Part shown: positions 1 through 7,491 of the stretch, piece after piece
Layout of the letters: each line of letters starts with the position of its first letter
Position numbering within the stretch: position 1 is the stretch's first letter
Assembly: GCF_000423865.1 (NCBI RefSeq)
Contig: NZ_AUIU01000016.1
Coordinates: 62,001-126,000, forward strand
DNA length: 64,000 bases
Reading direction: 5' to 3'
Source: Thermodesulfovibrio thiophilus DSM 17215
GTDB taxonomy: Bacteria > Nitrospirota > Thermodesulfovibrionia > Thermodesulfovibrionales > Thermodesulfovibrionaceae
The notes under the pieces: generated by a model
Told to the model about the DNA's origin: nothing
Databases searched by the model: none
The model's input: only the letters and a program-made list of their open reading frames with translations
Made by a program: the position numbers and the translations under genes

Positions 1-371
1 CTTACTGTCTGTCCTTCTTTTAAATAGGGATACAGGTCTATCTCTTTTTTGTTTTCTATTGCTATCTTTAAGGGAATTATCTGCTCTTCAGGAACTGCTT
101 CTGGCTCTCCAGATGCATTGTAAAGCATTCTTACCACCCCTGGAGTTTTTAGTGTTCTAAGGATTAAATCATAGCTCTTTTCAATGTGCACAAACAGATA
201 ACCAGGAAAAAGTGGGAATTTTATGAGCTTTTTTCTGTCTTTCCACTTTCTTATTCTTTCCACTGCTGGAAGAAATGCTTCTATGCCTGATTTTGTTAGC
301 CTTTCAACCACTTTAAACTCATGCCTTGATTTTATATATATGGCATACCAGTTTGCTGTTAACTCTGCCAT
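1..371 (-). CDS. NusG/RfaH-like transcription antiterminator (3' end outside window)
   Basis: The reading frame starts at an ATG at 371 and is open to the window edge, so only about 123 N-terminal residues are seen. They form a NusG N-terminal (NGN) domain: a start of the type TANWYAIYIKSRHE, then KFPLFPGYLFVHI and a TPGVVRML segment, all typical of NusG/RfaH/UpxY proteins. Such specialised paralogues travel with RNA polymerase and allow it to read through long surface-polysaccharide operons. The start overlaps the end of the winged-helix gene by 13 bases, implying coupled translation. Its position next to rfb genes supports the specialised role rather than housekeeping NusG, which normally lies beside secE and ribosomal protein genes. 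The KOW domain is not visible. Confidence 0.85.
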   Translation of the reverse strand, partial: MAELTANWYAIYIKSRHEFKVVERLTKSGIEAFLPAVERIRKWKDRKKLIKFPLFPGYLFVHIEKSYDLILRTLKTPGVVRMLYNASGEPEAVPEEQIIPLKIAIENKKEIDLYPYLKEGQTV

Positions 372-952
372 AGATAGTAAGTTTTCTTTTTATTTATATT
401 ATCCATGCTTTGTAATTGAGCTAGTTCTTTTTCATCAAAGGTTGCAGCAAGCACTGCATCAAAATCAAGATTGTCTATTTCATCTTTTCTGTACAGCTTA
501 GTTTGATTTAACTGTTTTATATCTTTATTAAAACTTACAAATCCTGTAATCTCTATTGGAAGTCTGCTCAGTATGATAAAACATAACTCTGCAAGTTCTC
601 CATCTCCCCATATGAGAATTTTTCTTACATTATCTTGAAGCATCTTCTGATAGTTCTTCTCTATTGCGCTCTTTATCTCTTTAATGTGTTCAAATGAATG
701 GTGCATGTATCTGTATGTGAGTTTTGCTTTTTCGGTAAATCCCTTAACTGTTAATATGTACTTTATCTTCTTGCCTGAAAGATTTTTAACTTTTATATAA
801 CCTTTCTTATAAAGTCTTTTTATGTAGGCATTGGTTAAACCAAGAGCAATATCAAGCTCTGATGCTAGGTCTCTCTGGGTTATTACGGGTTCTTTTTCGA
901 TGCTTTCAAGTATCTTAAGAGAAATTAAATCTGATGAGCTGATTTTGTTCAC
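359..952 (-). CDS. Winged-helix (MarR-type) regulator with C-terminal nucleotide-binding-like domain
   Basis: 197 aa from a GTG start at 952. Residues about 1-75 form a winged helix-turn-helix (TQRDLASELDIALG followed by a recognition helix and a YILT wing). Residues about 75-105 are a helical linker. The remainder begins KILIWGDGELAELC, which looks like a CoA/NAD-binding or sugar-acyltransferase-associated Rossmann-like domain. The architecture matches EPS-associated MarR-family regulators found at the head of exopolysaccharide operons. It overlaps the downstream NusG-like gene, so the two probably act together on polysaccharide expression. The ligand is unknown, and the fold assignment of the second half is inferred from its pattern of strands and glycines. 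Confidence 0.75.
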   Translation of the reverse strand: MNKISSSDLISLKILESIEKEPVITQRDLASELDIALGLTNAYIKRLYKKGYIKVKNLSGKKIKYILTVKGFTEKAKLTYRYMHHSFEHIKEIKSAIEKNYQKMLQDNVRKILIWGDGELAELCFIILSRLPIEITGFVSFNKDIKQLNQTKLYRKDEIDNLDFDAVLAATFDEKELAQLQSMDNINKKKTYYLWQS

Positions 953-1018
953 TGTTTGAACTATAACATAACTGCATGATTTGTTTCAATATATGTAGGT
1001 TATCCAAAATTTCTAACT

Positions 1019-1753
1019 TTAAAGCCTGACGTCTTCAAAGTTCAATATATCCATATATTCCCACTCTCTCCAGCCCATCACATATACTCCTGAACGACTC
1101 GCATACTTAATAACATTCTCAGGGAAGGTAATGCTTCCAAAGATTATTATCAGTTTTTTATTTTTAAACTCAGGGAAAAACTCAAAAAATCTCTCAGCTT
1201 TCTCTTTTATCTCTTTTATATCAGATTCCCGTGGAGTTGAACGTACCTCTATCATAAACACCTTATCCTTGCAGGCTGCAATTGCGTCTACTTCATAACA
1301 TTCACCATTCAATTTTCTAAACATTCTCTGCCCTTCCATTGATACATCACAGTTGAAGTACTTGCTCAATGCAGGACGAAGTGCAGGAGCAATGAGGTCT
1401 TCATACAGAGTGCCCATCTTTTTTGCAAGATTACTCCACTCTTTATTTTTGCGTTTGTTTTCTTCCTGTTGCTGTCTTTTAAATTCACACATCTCTTCTT
1501 TGAAAGCTTGCATCTCTTTGTGCAAGGCTTTTCTATCTCTTTCAGCTTCCTCTTTGAATAAAGTTATTTCTTCATGCAAGGTTTTCCGGTCTCTTTCTGA
1601 TTCTTCTCTGAAAACCCGCATCTCTTCTTTGAACTCTTTCATCTCTTCAGAGAGTTTTTCTATTGACATCTCTGTCCTTCGAGCCTGATAAACAAGCTCC
1701 ATCATTGCCTGCTCAAGTTTATCAACTCTTTTTTCTAAAACAGCCTCAGGCAT
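1019..1753 (-). CDS. Coiled-coil protein with C-terminal PD-(D/E)XK nuclease-like domain (DUF3782-like)
   Basis: 244 aa. Residues about 5-110 are a long heptad-rich coiled coil with three near-identical segments of the type LHEEITLFKEEAERDRK, so the gene carries an internal repeat. The C-terminal part holds the sequence YEVDAIAACKDKVFMIEVRS, which has the D-(X)n-E-V-R spacing of PD-(D/E)XK nuclease folds with Arg in place of the usual Lys. Proteins of this shape are common in thermophiles and cyanobacteria, often in several copies, and none has a settled function. It is separated by about 100 bases from rfbD and by 66 from the regulator, so it may be a stand-alone gene. A structural or inactive nuclease role is possible. 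Confidence 0.6.
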   Translation of the reverse strand: MPEAVLEKRVDKLEQAMMELVYQARRTEMSIEKLSEEMKEFKEEMRVFREESERDRKTLHEEITLFKEEAERDRKALHKEMQAFKEEMCEFKRQQQEENKRKNKEWSNLAKKMGTLYEDLIAPALRPALSKYFNCDVSMEGQRMFRKLNGECYEVDAIAACKDKVFMIEVRSTPRESDIKEIKEKAERFFEFFPEFKNKKLIIIFGSITFPENVIKYASRSGVYVMGWREWEYMDILNFEDVRL

Positions 1754-1853
1754 AGTTTGCCTCCTCTGCTTTCTATCTTTAATTTTATGATAATTTAATT
1801 AAAAAAACAATAATCGTTGTCCTTTTAAAAATAAAAATCGACATTTTCTGGAA

Positions 1854-2687
1854 TTACAGTCCAATAAGATACATCTCTTCTTTCCAGTCTCTTATCTGTA
1901 TTTCAGTTACCTTGCATATTTTTTCATTGCTCATTGCTGAAAATCGAGGTCTTCTAGCAGGTAGGTTAAAATCAGATTGATGGGCTGGATAGATAAACTT
2001 ATTTATTCCTTTTAGCTTTAAAAACTCTCTTGCCCACTCAAATCGTGATGTGAATCCTGAGTTTACAAGATGATAAACTCCTGTTAAGCCTTCATCAATA
2101 GCTTTTAAGGTTACTTCAACTATGGTTTTCGTTGATGTGGGCACAGAAAATTCATCACAGGCTATTTTTAAGTATTCCTGAGTTTGAGCCCACTGTGTGA
2201 GCTTATAAAGAAAGTTCTGTTTTCCATGTCCATATACCCAGCTTGTGCGAAATATGAGGTAGTTTTCTGTTTCTTCTTTAAGAAACACTTCTCCAAGATA
2301 TTTACTTTGAGCATATTCACTAAGAGGCTCTGGATTATCTTCTTCAATGTAAAGTGTCTGTTTGGTACCATCAAACACGTAATCCGTGCTGTAATGCACT
2401 AGAAAGGCTCTGTATTTCTCAGATGCAAAGGCTAAATTTTTTGGTCCTATTGCATTGGTTCTGTATGCTATTTCTTTTTGTTCTTCAGCTTTATCTACCT
2501 GATTGTAAGCTGAACAGTTAATAACTATATTGGGTTTAGTATCTTCAAAAATATCTAATACTTGCTTTAGGTTACCAACATCCAATCTGTCATGTCCTAG
2601 GGCTGTAAGGTTTTTTTCTTGTTTTTCCAGTTTTCTTATAAACTCTTGCCCTAGTTGACCATTAGCACCAGTAATTAGAATTTTCAT
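1854..2687 (-). CDS. rfbD: dTDP-4-dehydrorhamnose reductase
   Basis: 277 aa, full length for RmlD/RfbD, an extended SDR enzyme that reduces dTDP-4-keto-L-rhamnose to dTDP-L-rhamnose with NAD(P)H. Visible are the GANGQLGQE dinucleotide loop at the N-terminus, the STDYVFDG strand, the catalytic YAQSK (YxxxK) and a C-terminal RPRFSAMS segment typical of the family. Its start overlaps the end of rfbB by 4 bases. It is the last of the four rhamnose genes in transcription order and completes the pathway within this window. Confidence 0.95.
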   Translation of the reverse strand: MKILITGANGQLGQEFIRKLEKQEKNLTALGHDRLDVGNLKQVLDIFEDTKPNIVINCSAYNQVDKAEEQKEIAYRTNAIGPKNLAFASEKYRAFLVHYSTDYVFDGTKQTLYIEEDNPEPLSEYAQSKYLGEVFLKEETENYLIFRTSWVYGHGKQNFLYKLTQWAQTQEYLKIACDEFSVPTSTKTIVEVTLKAIDEGLTGVYHLVNSGFTSRFEWAREFLKLKGINKFIYPAHQSDFNLPARRPRFSAMSNEKICKVTEIQIRDWKEEMYLIGL

Positions 2688-3673
2688 TTGTATAGTTTTG
2701 CCCAGTAGTCTTCAAGCTCTGCTACTTTTTTATAGAGCCACTCTTTATGCTCCAGATACCACTTTACTGTTTTTTCAATTCCCTGTTCAAATGTGGTCTC
2801 TGGCTTCCATCCGCACTCTTTCATTACTTTGCTGAAGTTCATACTGTAGCGAAAATCATGCCCGGGTCTATCCTCTACAAATTTTATCAGAATGTGTGGT
2901 TTATCTAATATATCAAGCACTGCTTTTACAACTTCTATGTTTTTTCTCTCCTGAGCACTTGCCACATTGTATGTCTCTCCTGTCTTTCCCTTCTGTATAA
3001 TGGAGATTAAAGCTTCTGCACAGTCTCCCACATATAACCACTCTCTCACGTTCAAGCCTTCTCCATAGACAGGAATGCTCTCATTCTTAAGACTCTTCAA
3101 TATAATTACTGGAATGAGTTTTTCAGGATACTGCCATGCTCCGTAGTTGTTTGAGGGTCTCACTGTTATCACAGGAACTCCGTAGGTTCTATAGTATGCT
3201 CTTCCAAGCATATCCGCTGATGCCTTGCTCACTGAGTAAGGTGAACTGGGACTAAGAGGAGATTGCTCTGTAAACTGTCCTTCTTCTTTAAGCTCTCCAT
3301 AAACTTCATCTGTTGAGATGTTTATAAACTTTTTTATTCCATATTTTTTTGCTGCTTCAAGGAGTGTGTATGTGCCAATGATGTTTGAGTTTAAAAATAC
3401 TGATGGTTCAAGTATGCTTCTGTCCACATGGGTTTCTGCTGCAAGGTGAACTATTATGTCTGGGTTTTCTGATTCAAATATATGTCCTACTGCTTTTGTA
3501 TCTGTTATGTCTTCTCTATAAAACTTAATAAGCTCAATAACTTCATGAAGTCTTTCCATATCACCTGCATAGGTGAGTCTGTCAACAACAACCACTTTAT
3601 AGGCATGCTTCACAGCCTGTCTTACTAATTCACTTCCTATAAATCCTGCTCCACCTGTAATCAGCAGTTTCAT
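2684..3673 (-). CDS. rfbB: dTDP-glucose 4,6-dehydratase
   Basis: 329 aa, normal length for RmlB/RfbB. It converts dTDP-glucose to dTDP-4-keto-6-deoxyglucose with bound NAD. The N-terminus has GGAGFIGSELVRQ; the active site is seen as STDEVYGEL and YSVSKASAD; NNYGAWQYPEKLIP and RPGHDFRY are family signatures. Its ATG overlaps the stop codon of the preceding HEPN gene as ATGA, showing that the toxin-type gene and the sugar gene are translated from one transcript. That coupling is unusual for an rfb operon. Confidence 0.96.
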   Translation of the reverse strand: MKLLITGGAGFIGSELVRQAVKHAYKVVVVDRLTYAGDMERLHEVIELIKFYREDITDTKAVGHIFESENPDIIVHLAAETHVDRSILEPSVFLNSNIIGTYTLLEAAKKYGIKKFINISTDEVYGELKEEGQFTEQSPLSPSSPYSVSKASADMLGRAYYRTYGVPVITVRPSNNYGAWQYPEKLIPVIILKSLKNESIPVYGEGLNVREWLYVGDCAEALISIIQKGKTGETYNVASAQERKNIEVVKAVLDILDKPHILIKFVEDRPGHDFRYSMNFSKVMKECGWKPETTFEQGIEKTVKWYLEHKEWLYKKVAELEDYWAKLYK

Positions 3674-4080
3674 GGGATTGTATGCTCCAGCTTCTTTAAA
3701 ATATCTTGCAGTATTTTTTCATATAAAGACAGATGACTGAATATCTCCTCAGCCAGTTCTTCAATGTAAGTGTGAACAGTGAGATTTCTATCTTCAATCA
3801 TCTGGAATAAAACTCTTACTTCATCTTCTGAGAGATAACCAGCTGTAAAAAACTCTCTTATACAACTGCGAGGAGACCTGCATATTATTCCCTCTTTCTC
3901 CAGAAAATATTTTAAACTTTTCCAGAAAATCTCAAAAGTAAACTCAAATCTCTGGATGGCGGAATCTCTATAAAAAGAATACTCTCCTGTGTTTCTGTAT
4001 GTTTCAGCCCTGTGCAGAGCTTCTCCCAGTCTTTCAAGAGAGCTTCTAAAATCCTTTGTTAATTTTTCAAGTCTATCCAG
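3670..4080 (-). CDS. HEPN-domain protein, HepT/HI0074 type (probable CTG start)
   Basis: An open frame of about 136 aa lies between the MNT gene and rfbB. It has an in-frame TGA at about 4096-4098 and no ATG, GTG or TTG before the conserved N-terminal helix. A GGAGGG sequence lies 6 bases before a CTG at 4080, giving a product starting LDRLEKLTKDFRSSLERL as in HI0074-type HEPN proteins. It carries RNLTVHTY, the Rx4HxY motif of HepT RNase toxins, in which Arg and His are catalytic and Tyr is the site AMPylated by the MntA partner. It overlaps the MNT gene by 22 bases and ends in ATGA with rfbB. Start choice is uncertain; a frameshifted start or fusion to the upstream gene are alternatives. Confidence 0.75.
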   Translation of the reverse strand: MDRLEKLTKDFRSSLERLGEALHRAETYRNTGEYSFYRDSAIQRFEFTFEIFWKSLKYFLEKEGIICRSPRSCIREFFTAGYLSEDEVRVLFQMIEDRNLTVHTYIEELAEEIFSHLSLYEKILQDILKKLEHTIP

Positions 4081-4379
4081 ACTTCTCCCTCCTTGAGTAT
4101 CTCATCTCTCATCATCTCTGATACTCTTGATAACACTATTATATCAACTTTATATGGAAGGCTGGATTCTTCTATGATTCCTCTTAATTCAACTACATCT
4201 TCGTTTATATCTTCTTCTGAATCAATTGCAAAGTCTATATCTGAAAAATATTGATTGTCTTGTCTTGCCCTTGAACCAAAAAGTATTACTCTTACTTTTC
4301 TTCCCTTATTCTGGAAAAAGTGTTCCACAAAACTTTTCATGTCTTCTATGGTGTTTATTATCTCTCTTTTATTCGTCAT
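4059..4379 (-). CDS. MNT-type nucleotidyltransferase (MntA-like antitoxin)
   Basis: 106 aa minimal nucleotidyltransferase. It contains VILFGSRARQDNQYFSDID, the GSxAR...SDID signature of DNA polymerase beta-like MNT domains; the two Asp of SDID bind metal, and a third acidic position is expected in VDIIVLS. In characterised HepT-MntA pairs the MNT enzyme adds AMP to the HEPN toxin and neutralises it. The HEPN partner is immediately downstream with overlapping reading frames. It lies in the rfb operon just after a tiny UPF0175-like gene, so the toxin-antitoxin cassette appears to have been inserted between rfbC and rfbB. Confidence 0.85.
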   Translation of the reverse strand: MTNKREIINTIEDMKSFVEHFFQNKGRKVRVILFGSRARQDNQYFSDIDFAIDSEEDINEDVVELRGIIEESSLPYKVDIIVLSRVSEMMRDEILKEGEVWIDLKN

Positions 4380-4389
4380 TCTGTCTTTT

Positions 4390-4488
4390 TTATTCAGAAG
4401 CCTCTTTTTTTAATTCTTCTTCAGCTCTTTTCCGAGGCATTTTTAGAGTTTCTAAAATTTCATCGGGAATATCCAAAATTATAGGCAT
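4390..4488 (-). CDS. Short UPF0175-like antitoxin (fragment)
   Basis: A 32-codon frame with an ATG at 4488 preceded by GGAGGGG at optimal spacing. The product, MPIILDIPDEILETLKMPRK and a charged tail, resembles the N-terminal third of UPF0175 antitoxins, which usually run about 80-90 aa and continue into a helix-turn-helix region. It stops early, so it is either a remnant or a very short functional variant. It lies 10 bases upstream of the MNT gene and 39 bases after rfbC, in the same operon. The good ribosome binding site is the main support; the family match is from a short stretch only. Confidence 0.5.
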   Translation of the reverse strand: MPIILDIPDEILETLKMPRKRAEEELKKEASE

Positions 4489-4527
4489 TTTCCCCTCCAC
4501 TCAAATTCTTATTATTTTACAATTAGT

Positions 4528-5082
4528 TTACCCATAAATAAAATTATTTTCAGCTTCCTCTAAAACAGGTAATCTGGCATCTTTCTCTGACAATACAGGA
4601 TTCTTTACAGGCCATTTTATTCCAATCGCAGGATCATTCCATATAACTCCTCTATCAAACTCTGCAGAGTATTCTTCTGTACATTTATAGATTATCTCCG
4701 CATCTATAAGAGCTACAAATCCATGAAGAAACCCAGGTGGTATCCACAGCATATCTCTGTTTTCTTGAGAAAGTTCAATACTAACCCATTTTAAATACCA
4801 GGGTGAGCCTTTCCTTATATCAACTGCCACATCCCATATTCTACCTTTTATGCATCTTACAAGCTTTCCCTGAGCTTTTGGATTAAGTTGATAATGTAAC
4901 CCCCTTAAAACTCCTTTTTTTGATCTTGAGTGGTTATCCTGAAGGAAGCTGTATTTGATCCTGTTCATGTAAAAATCAGATGATTTATAGGTTTCCATAA
5001 AAAAGCCTCTATCATCTTCAAATACTTTTGGTTGTATGAGTATTAAATCCGGAATATCCAGATGTTTGAATGTAAATGGCAT
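4528..5082 (-). CDS. rfbC: dTDP-4-dehydrorhamnose 3,5-epimerase
   Basis: 184 aa, the usual length of RmlC/RfbC, a cupin that epimerises C3 and C5 of dTDP-4-keto-6-deoxyglucose. The diagnostic segments FEDDRGFFMETYKSSDF, QDNHSRSKKGVLRGLHYQ (with the catalytic His), VRCIKGRIWDVAVDIRKGSP and IPPGFLHGFVAL are all present. It follows rfbA with a single base between them and shares its transcript. The 3' neighbours are the UPF0175-like and HEPN/MNT genes rather than another sugar gene. Confidence 0.96.
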   Translation of the reverse strand: MPFTFKHLDIPDLILIQPKVFEDDRGFFMETYKSSDFYMNRIKYSFLQDNHSRSKKGVLRGLHYQLNPKAQGKLVRCIKGRIWDVAVDIRKGSPWYLKWVSIELSQENRDMLWIPPGFLHGFVALIDAEIIYKCTEEYSAEFDRGVIWNDPAIGIKWPVKNPVLSEKDARLPVLEEAENNFIYG

Positions 5083-5083
5083 C

Positions 5084-5965
5084 TTAGATTTCCTCTCTTG
5101 CTAGTTTTATCAGATATTTTCCATATCCTGTCTTTTTTAGAGGCTCTGCAAGTCTCAAAAGCTCTTCTTTAGTTATCCATCCATTGCTGTATGCTATCTC
5201 TTCTATACAACCTATCATTAGCCCTGTCTTCTTCTCTATGGTTGCCACAAATTCTCCTGCGTCAAGAAAACTGTCATGTGTTCCCGCATCAAACCATGCA
5301 AATCCTCTTCCAAGCTGTTTTACCTTGAGCTTTCCTCTGTTAAGATATTCTTCGTTAACCGATGTTATCTCAAGTTCTCCTCTGTGGGATGGTTTCACTG
5401 TCTTTGCTATTTTGGTAGCTTCACTGTCATAAAAATACATTCCAACAACCGCATAGCTTGATTTCGGTTTCTTTGGCTTTTCCTCAATTGATAATACTTT
5501 CCCTGATTCATCAAACTCTACAATGCCAAATCTCTCAGGGTCTGATACATAGTAGCCAAATACATATGCTCCATTATTTAACTCCACGTCCTTCTTTGCC
5601 TGTGTGAGTATGCTTATAAGATCATGTCCAAAAAATATGTTATCTCCGAGCAAATAAAATACATCATCTCCGTTTAAAAATTCTTCAGCTATAATTAGTC
5701 CTTCTGCAAGACCATTTGGTTTTTTCTGAACTTTATATTGAATGTTCATTCCAATATGTGAACCATCTTTAAAAAGGCTCTTAAATGCTCCTAAATCTTC
5801 TTCATTTACTATAAATAGCACTTCTCTTATCTTAAGTAGCATGCTTAAGGAAAAGGGATAGTAAATCATAGGCTTGTTGTAAACCGGTAAAAGGTGCTTG
5901 TTTAATACCTGTGTTACCGGATAAAGTCTTGTTCCACTTCCACCTGCTAATATTACGGCTTTCAT
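5084..5965 (-). CDS. rfbA: Glucose-1-phosphate thymidylyltransferase
   Basis: 293 aa, full-length RmlA. It joins dTTP and glucose-1-phosphate to form dTDP-glucose, the first step of dTDP-rhamnose synthesis. The nucleotide-binding loop [14 protein letters not shown] is at residues 6-19, followed by [26 protein letters not shown] carries the metal-binding Asp, and [11 protein letters not shown] is the family C-terminal signature. It is first in the rfb operon; a GAGG lies about 9 bases before the ATG. Upstream is a 262-base divergent intergenic region shared with the alcohol dehydrogenase gene. Confidence 0.96.
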   Translation of the reverse strand: MKAVILAGGSGTRLYPVTQVLNKHLLPVYNKPMIYYPFSLSMLLKIREVLFIVNEEDLGAFKSLFKDGSHIGMNIQYKVQKKPNGLAEGLIIAEEFLNGDDVFYLLGDNIFFGHDLISILTQAKKDVELNNGAYVFGYYVSDPERFGIVEFDESGKVLSIEEKPKKPKSSYAVVGMYFYDSEATKIAKTVKPSHRGELEITSVNEEYLNRGKLKVKQLGRGFAWFDAGTHDSFLDAGEFVATIEKKTGLMIGCIEEIAYSNGWITKEELLRLAEPLKKTGYGKYLIKLAREEI

Positions 5966-6227
5966 TTTTTATACCTCATCATAATTCCTCCGGTGTTACT
6001 ATTACCTCAATTTTATGCTCATCTATAAACATACACTCCTGTCAATATCCATTCAGAATGACTGGAAAATACAGAATATTATAACCGAGTTTTTTATTAA
6101 AATTAAAAATTTTTTATCCTGTTTTTCTGAAGAATCATAAAAGAATGACAAATAATCACAAATATTTTGTTATCAAATATTATAAAATAATAAGAGTGCA
6201 TCAAATAAAAGAAAGGAGGATCGATTT

Positions 6228-7367
6228 ATGAAAGATTTTGTATTTTACAATCCAACACAAATAGTATTTGGTGAAGGTAAAACATCAGAGATTGGTAAAT
6301 ACTTACAAGGCAAAAAATGTCTGTTTTTGTATGGCTCAGGCAGCATTAAACGAAACGGTATTTATGACAGAGTGGTAGAATCTCTAAAAAAACATGATGT
6401 TAAATTTGTTGAAAAAAGTGGTGTAAAGCCAAATCCTGTGCTCAGTTTTGTTTATGAAGCAATAGATACAGCCAGAAAAGAACAGGTTGACTGCATATTG
6501 GCTGTTGGTGGTGGCAGTGTAATAGATACTGCAAAAGCAGTGGCTGCAGGATTTTACTACAACGGTGATGTTTGGGATTTCTTTGTTGATAAAGCCAAAA
6601 TCACAAAGGCACTGCCAATTTATGTGGTGCTCACATTATCAGCAACAGCATCTGAGATGAACTCTGGAGCCGTGATTACTAACGAATCCACAAAACAAAA
6701 GTTTAATATTCAGGCCGTTAGCCTGTTTCCAAAAGTGTCAATACTGGATCCCACAAATACATATACAGTACCCCAAAATCAGGTGGCAAATGGTAGCGTT
6801 GATGCCATAGTGCATCTGCTTGAAGGCTATTTTACAAAATCCTATCCAAACACTCCGATACAGGACGGATTTGTCGAAACACTTGTAAGAACCATTATTG
6901 CAACCACAAAGAAAATTCTGGAAAATCCAAAAGATTATGATGCAAGAGCTAATTTCATGTGGTCTGCAACACTTGCACTTAATGGATTAACTACTGCAGG
7001 TATTGGGAATTACGAATTTCCAAATCACATGATGGGTCATTCCCTGTCAGCATTGTATGATATTGCTCATGGAGCAAGCCTTTCAATAGTGTTTCCTGCA
7101 TGGCTTAAATATAATGAATCAAATATATCCAAACGATTGGCCAGTTTTGGGAAAGCGGTATTCGGTAAAACTAACTCCAAAGACACAATTACCGCCTTTG
7201 AAGAATACTTTCATGAAATAGGTGCACCTATTCGCTTAAAAGAGGTAAACATTGATAAAGCGGATATTGATAAAATAGCTGAAAATGCTGTATCTCTGGC
7301 AACAAAATGGGGTTTAAAAACATATACTAAAGAAGTTATAGCAAAAATTCTGGAGCTGGCTGCGTAG
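6228..7367 (+). CDS. Iron-containing alcohol dehydrogenase (BdhA/YqhD type)
   Basis: 379 aa, group III metal-dependent alcohol dehydrogenase that interconverts aldehydes or ketones and alcohols with NAD(P)H in the cytoplasm. GGGSVIDTAKAVA (95-107) is the cofactor loop. The four metal ligands are readable as D192, H196, H267 and H281 (NGSVDAIVH and NHMMGHSLSALYDIAHG), matching the positions known in YqhD. AAAGGAGG lies 9 bases before the ATG, an unusually strong ribosome binding site here. It is monocistronic: divergent from rfbA and ending at a strong hairpin shared with the MFS gene. Substrate cannot be told from sequence; butanol-type dehydrogenase annotation is common for close relatives. 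Confidence 0.92.
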   Translation: MKDFVFYNPTQIVFGEGKTSEIGKYLQGKKCLFLYGSGSIKRNGIYDRVVESLKKHDVKFVEKSGVKPNPVLSFVYEAIDTARKEQVDCILAVGGGSVIDTAKAVAAGFYYNGDVWDFFVDKAKITKALPIYVVLTLSATASEMNSGAVITNESTKQKFNIQAVSLFPKVSILDPTNTYTVPQNQVANGSVDAIVHLLEGYFTKSYPNTPIQDGFVETLVRTIIATTKKILENPKDYDARANFMWSATLALNGLTTAGIGNYEFPNHMMGHSLSALYDIAHGASLSIVFPAWLKYNESNISKRLASFGKAVFGKTNSKDTITAFEEYFHEIGAPIRLKEVNIDKADIDKIAENAVSLATKWGLKTYTKEVIAKILELAA

Positions 7368-7382
7368 CAGGTATATTTTTTC

Positions 7383-7450
7383 AAGAAGAGGATGTGATAC
7401 CATAATAATGGCTAATGAAGAACACTTAATAGCTGTCACATCCTCTTCTT
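7383..7450. terminator. Long inverted repeat, bidirectional terminator candidate
   Basis: Two 17-base arms (7383-7399 and 7434-7450) are complementary except for one G-T pair and enclose a 34-base loop. The right arm runs into TTTTAT, and the left arm is preceded by a T-rich stretch, so both convergent genes (alcohol dehydrogenase and MFS) could terminate here. The long loop is unusual for a simple terminator. Confidence 0.7.
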
Positions 7451-7491
7451 TTATCTGATCTTTTTATCTTAATTTATGTTGTGAATGCATT

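Noticed and set aside
223-501. 92-codon plus-strand frame at the left end
   Set aside because: It lies antisense to the NusG-like and winged-helix genes, both of which have clear family features.
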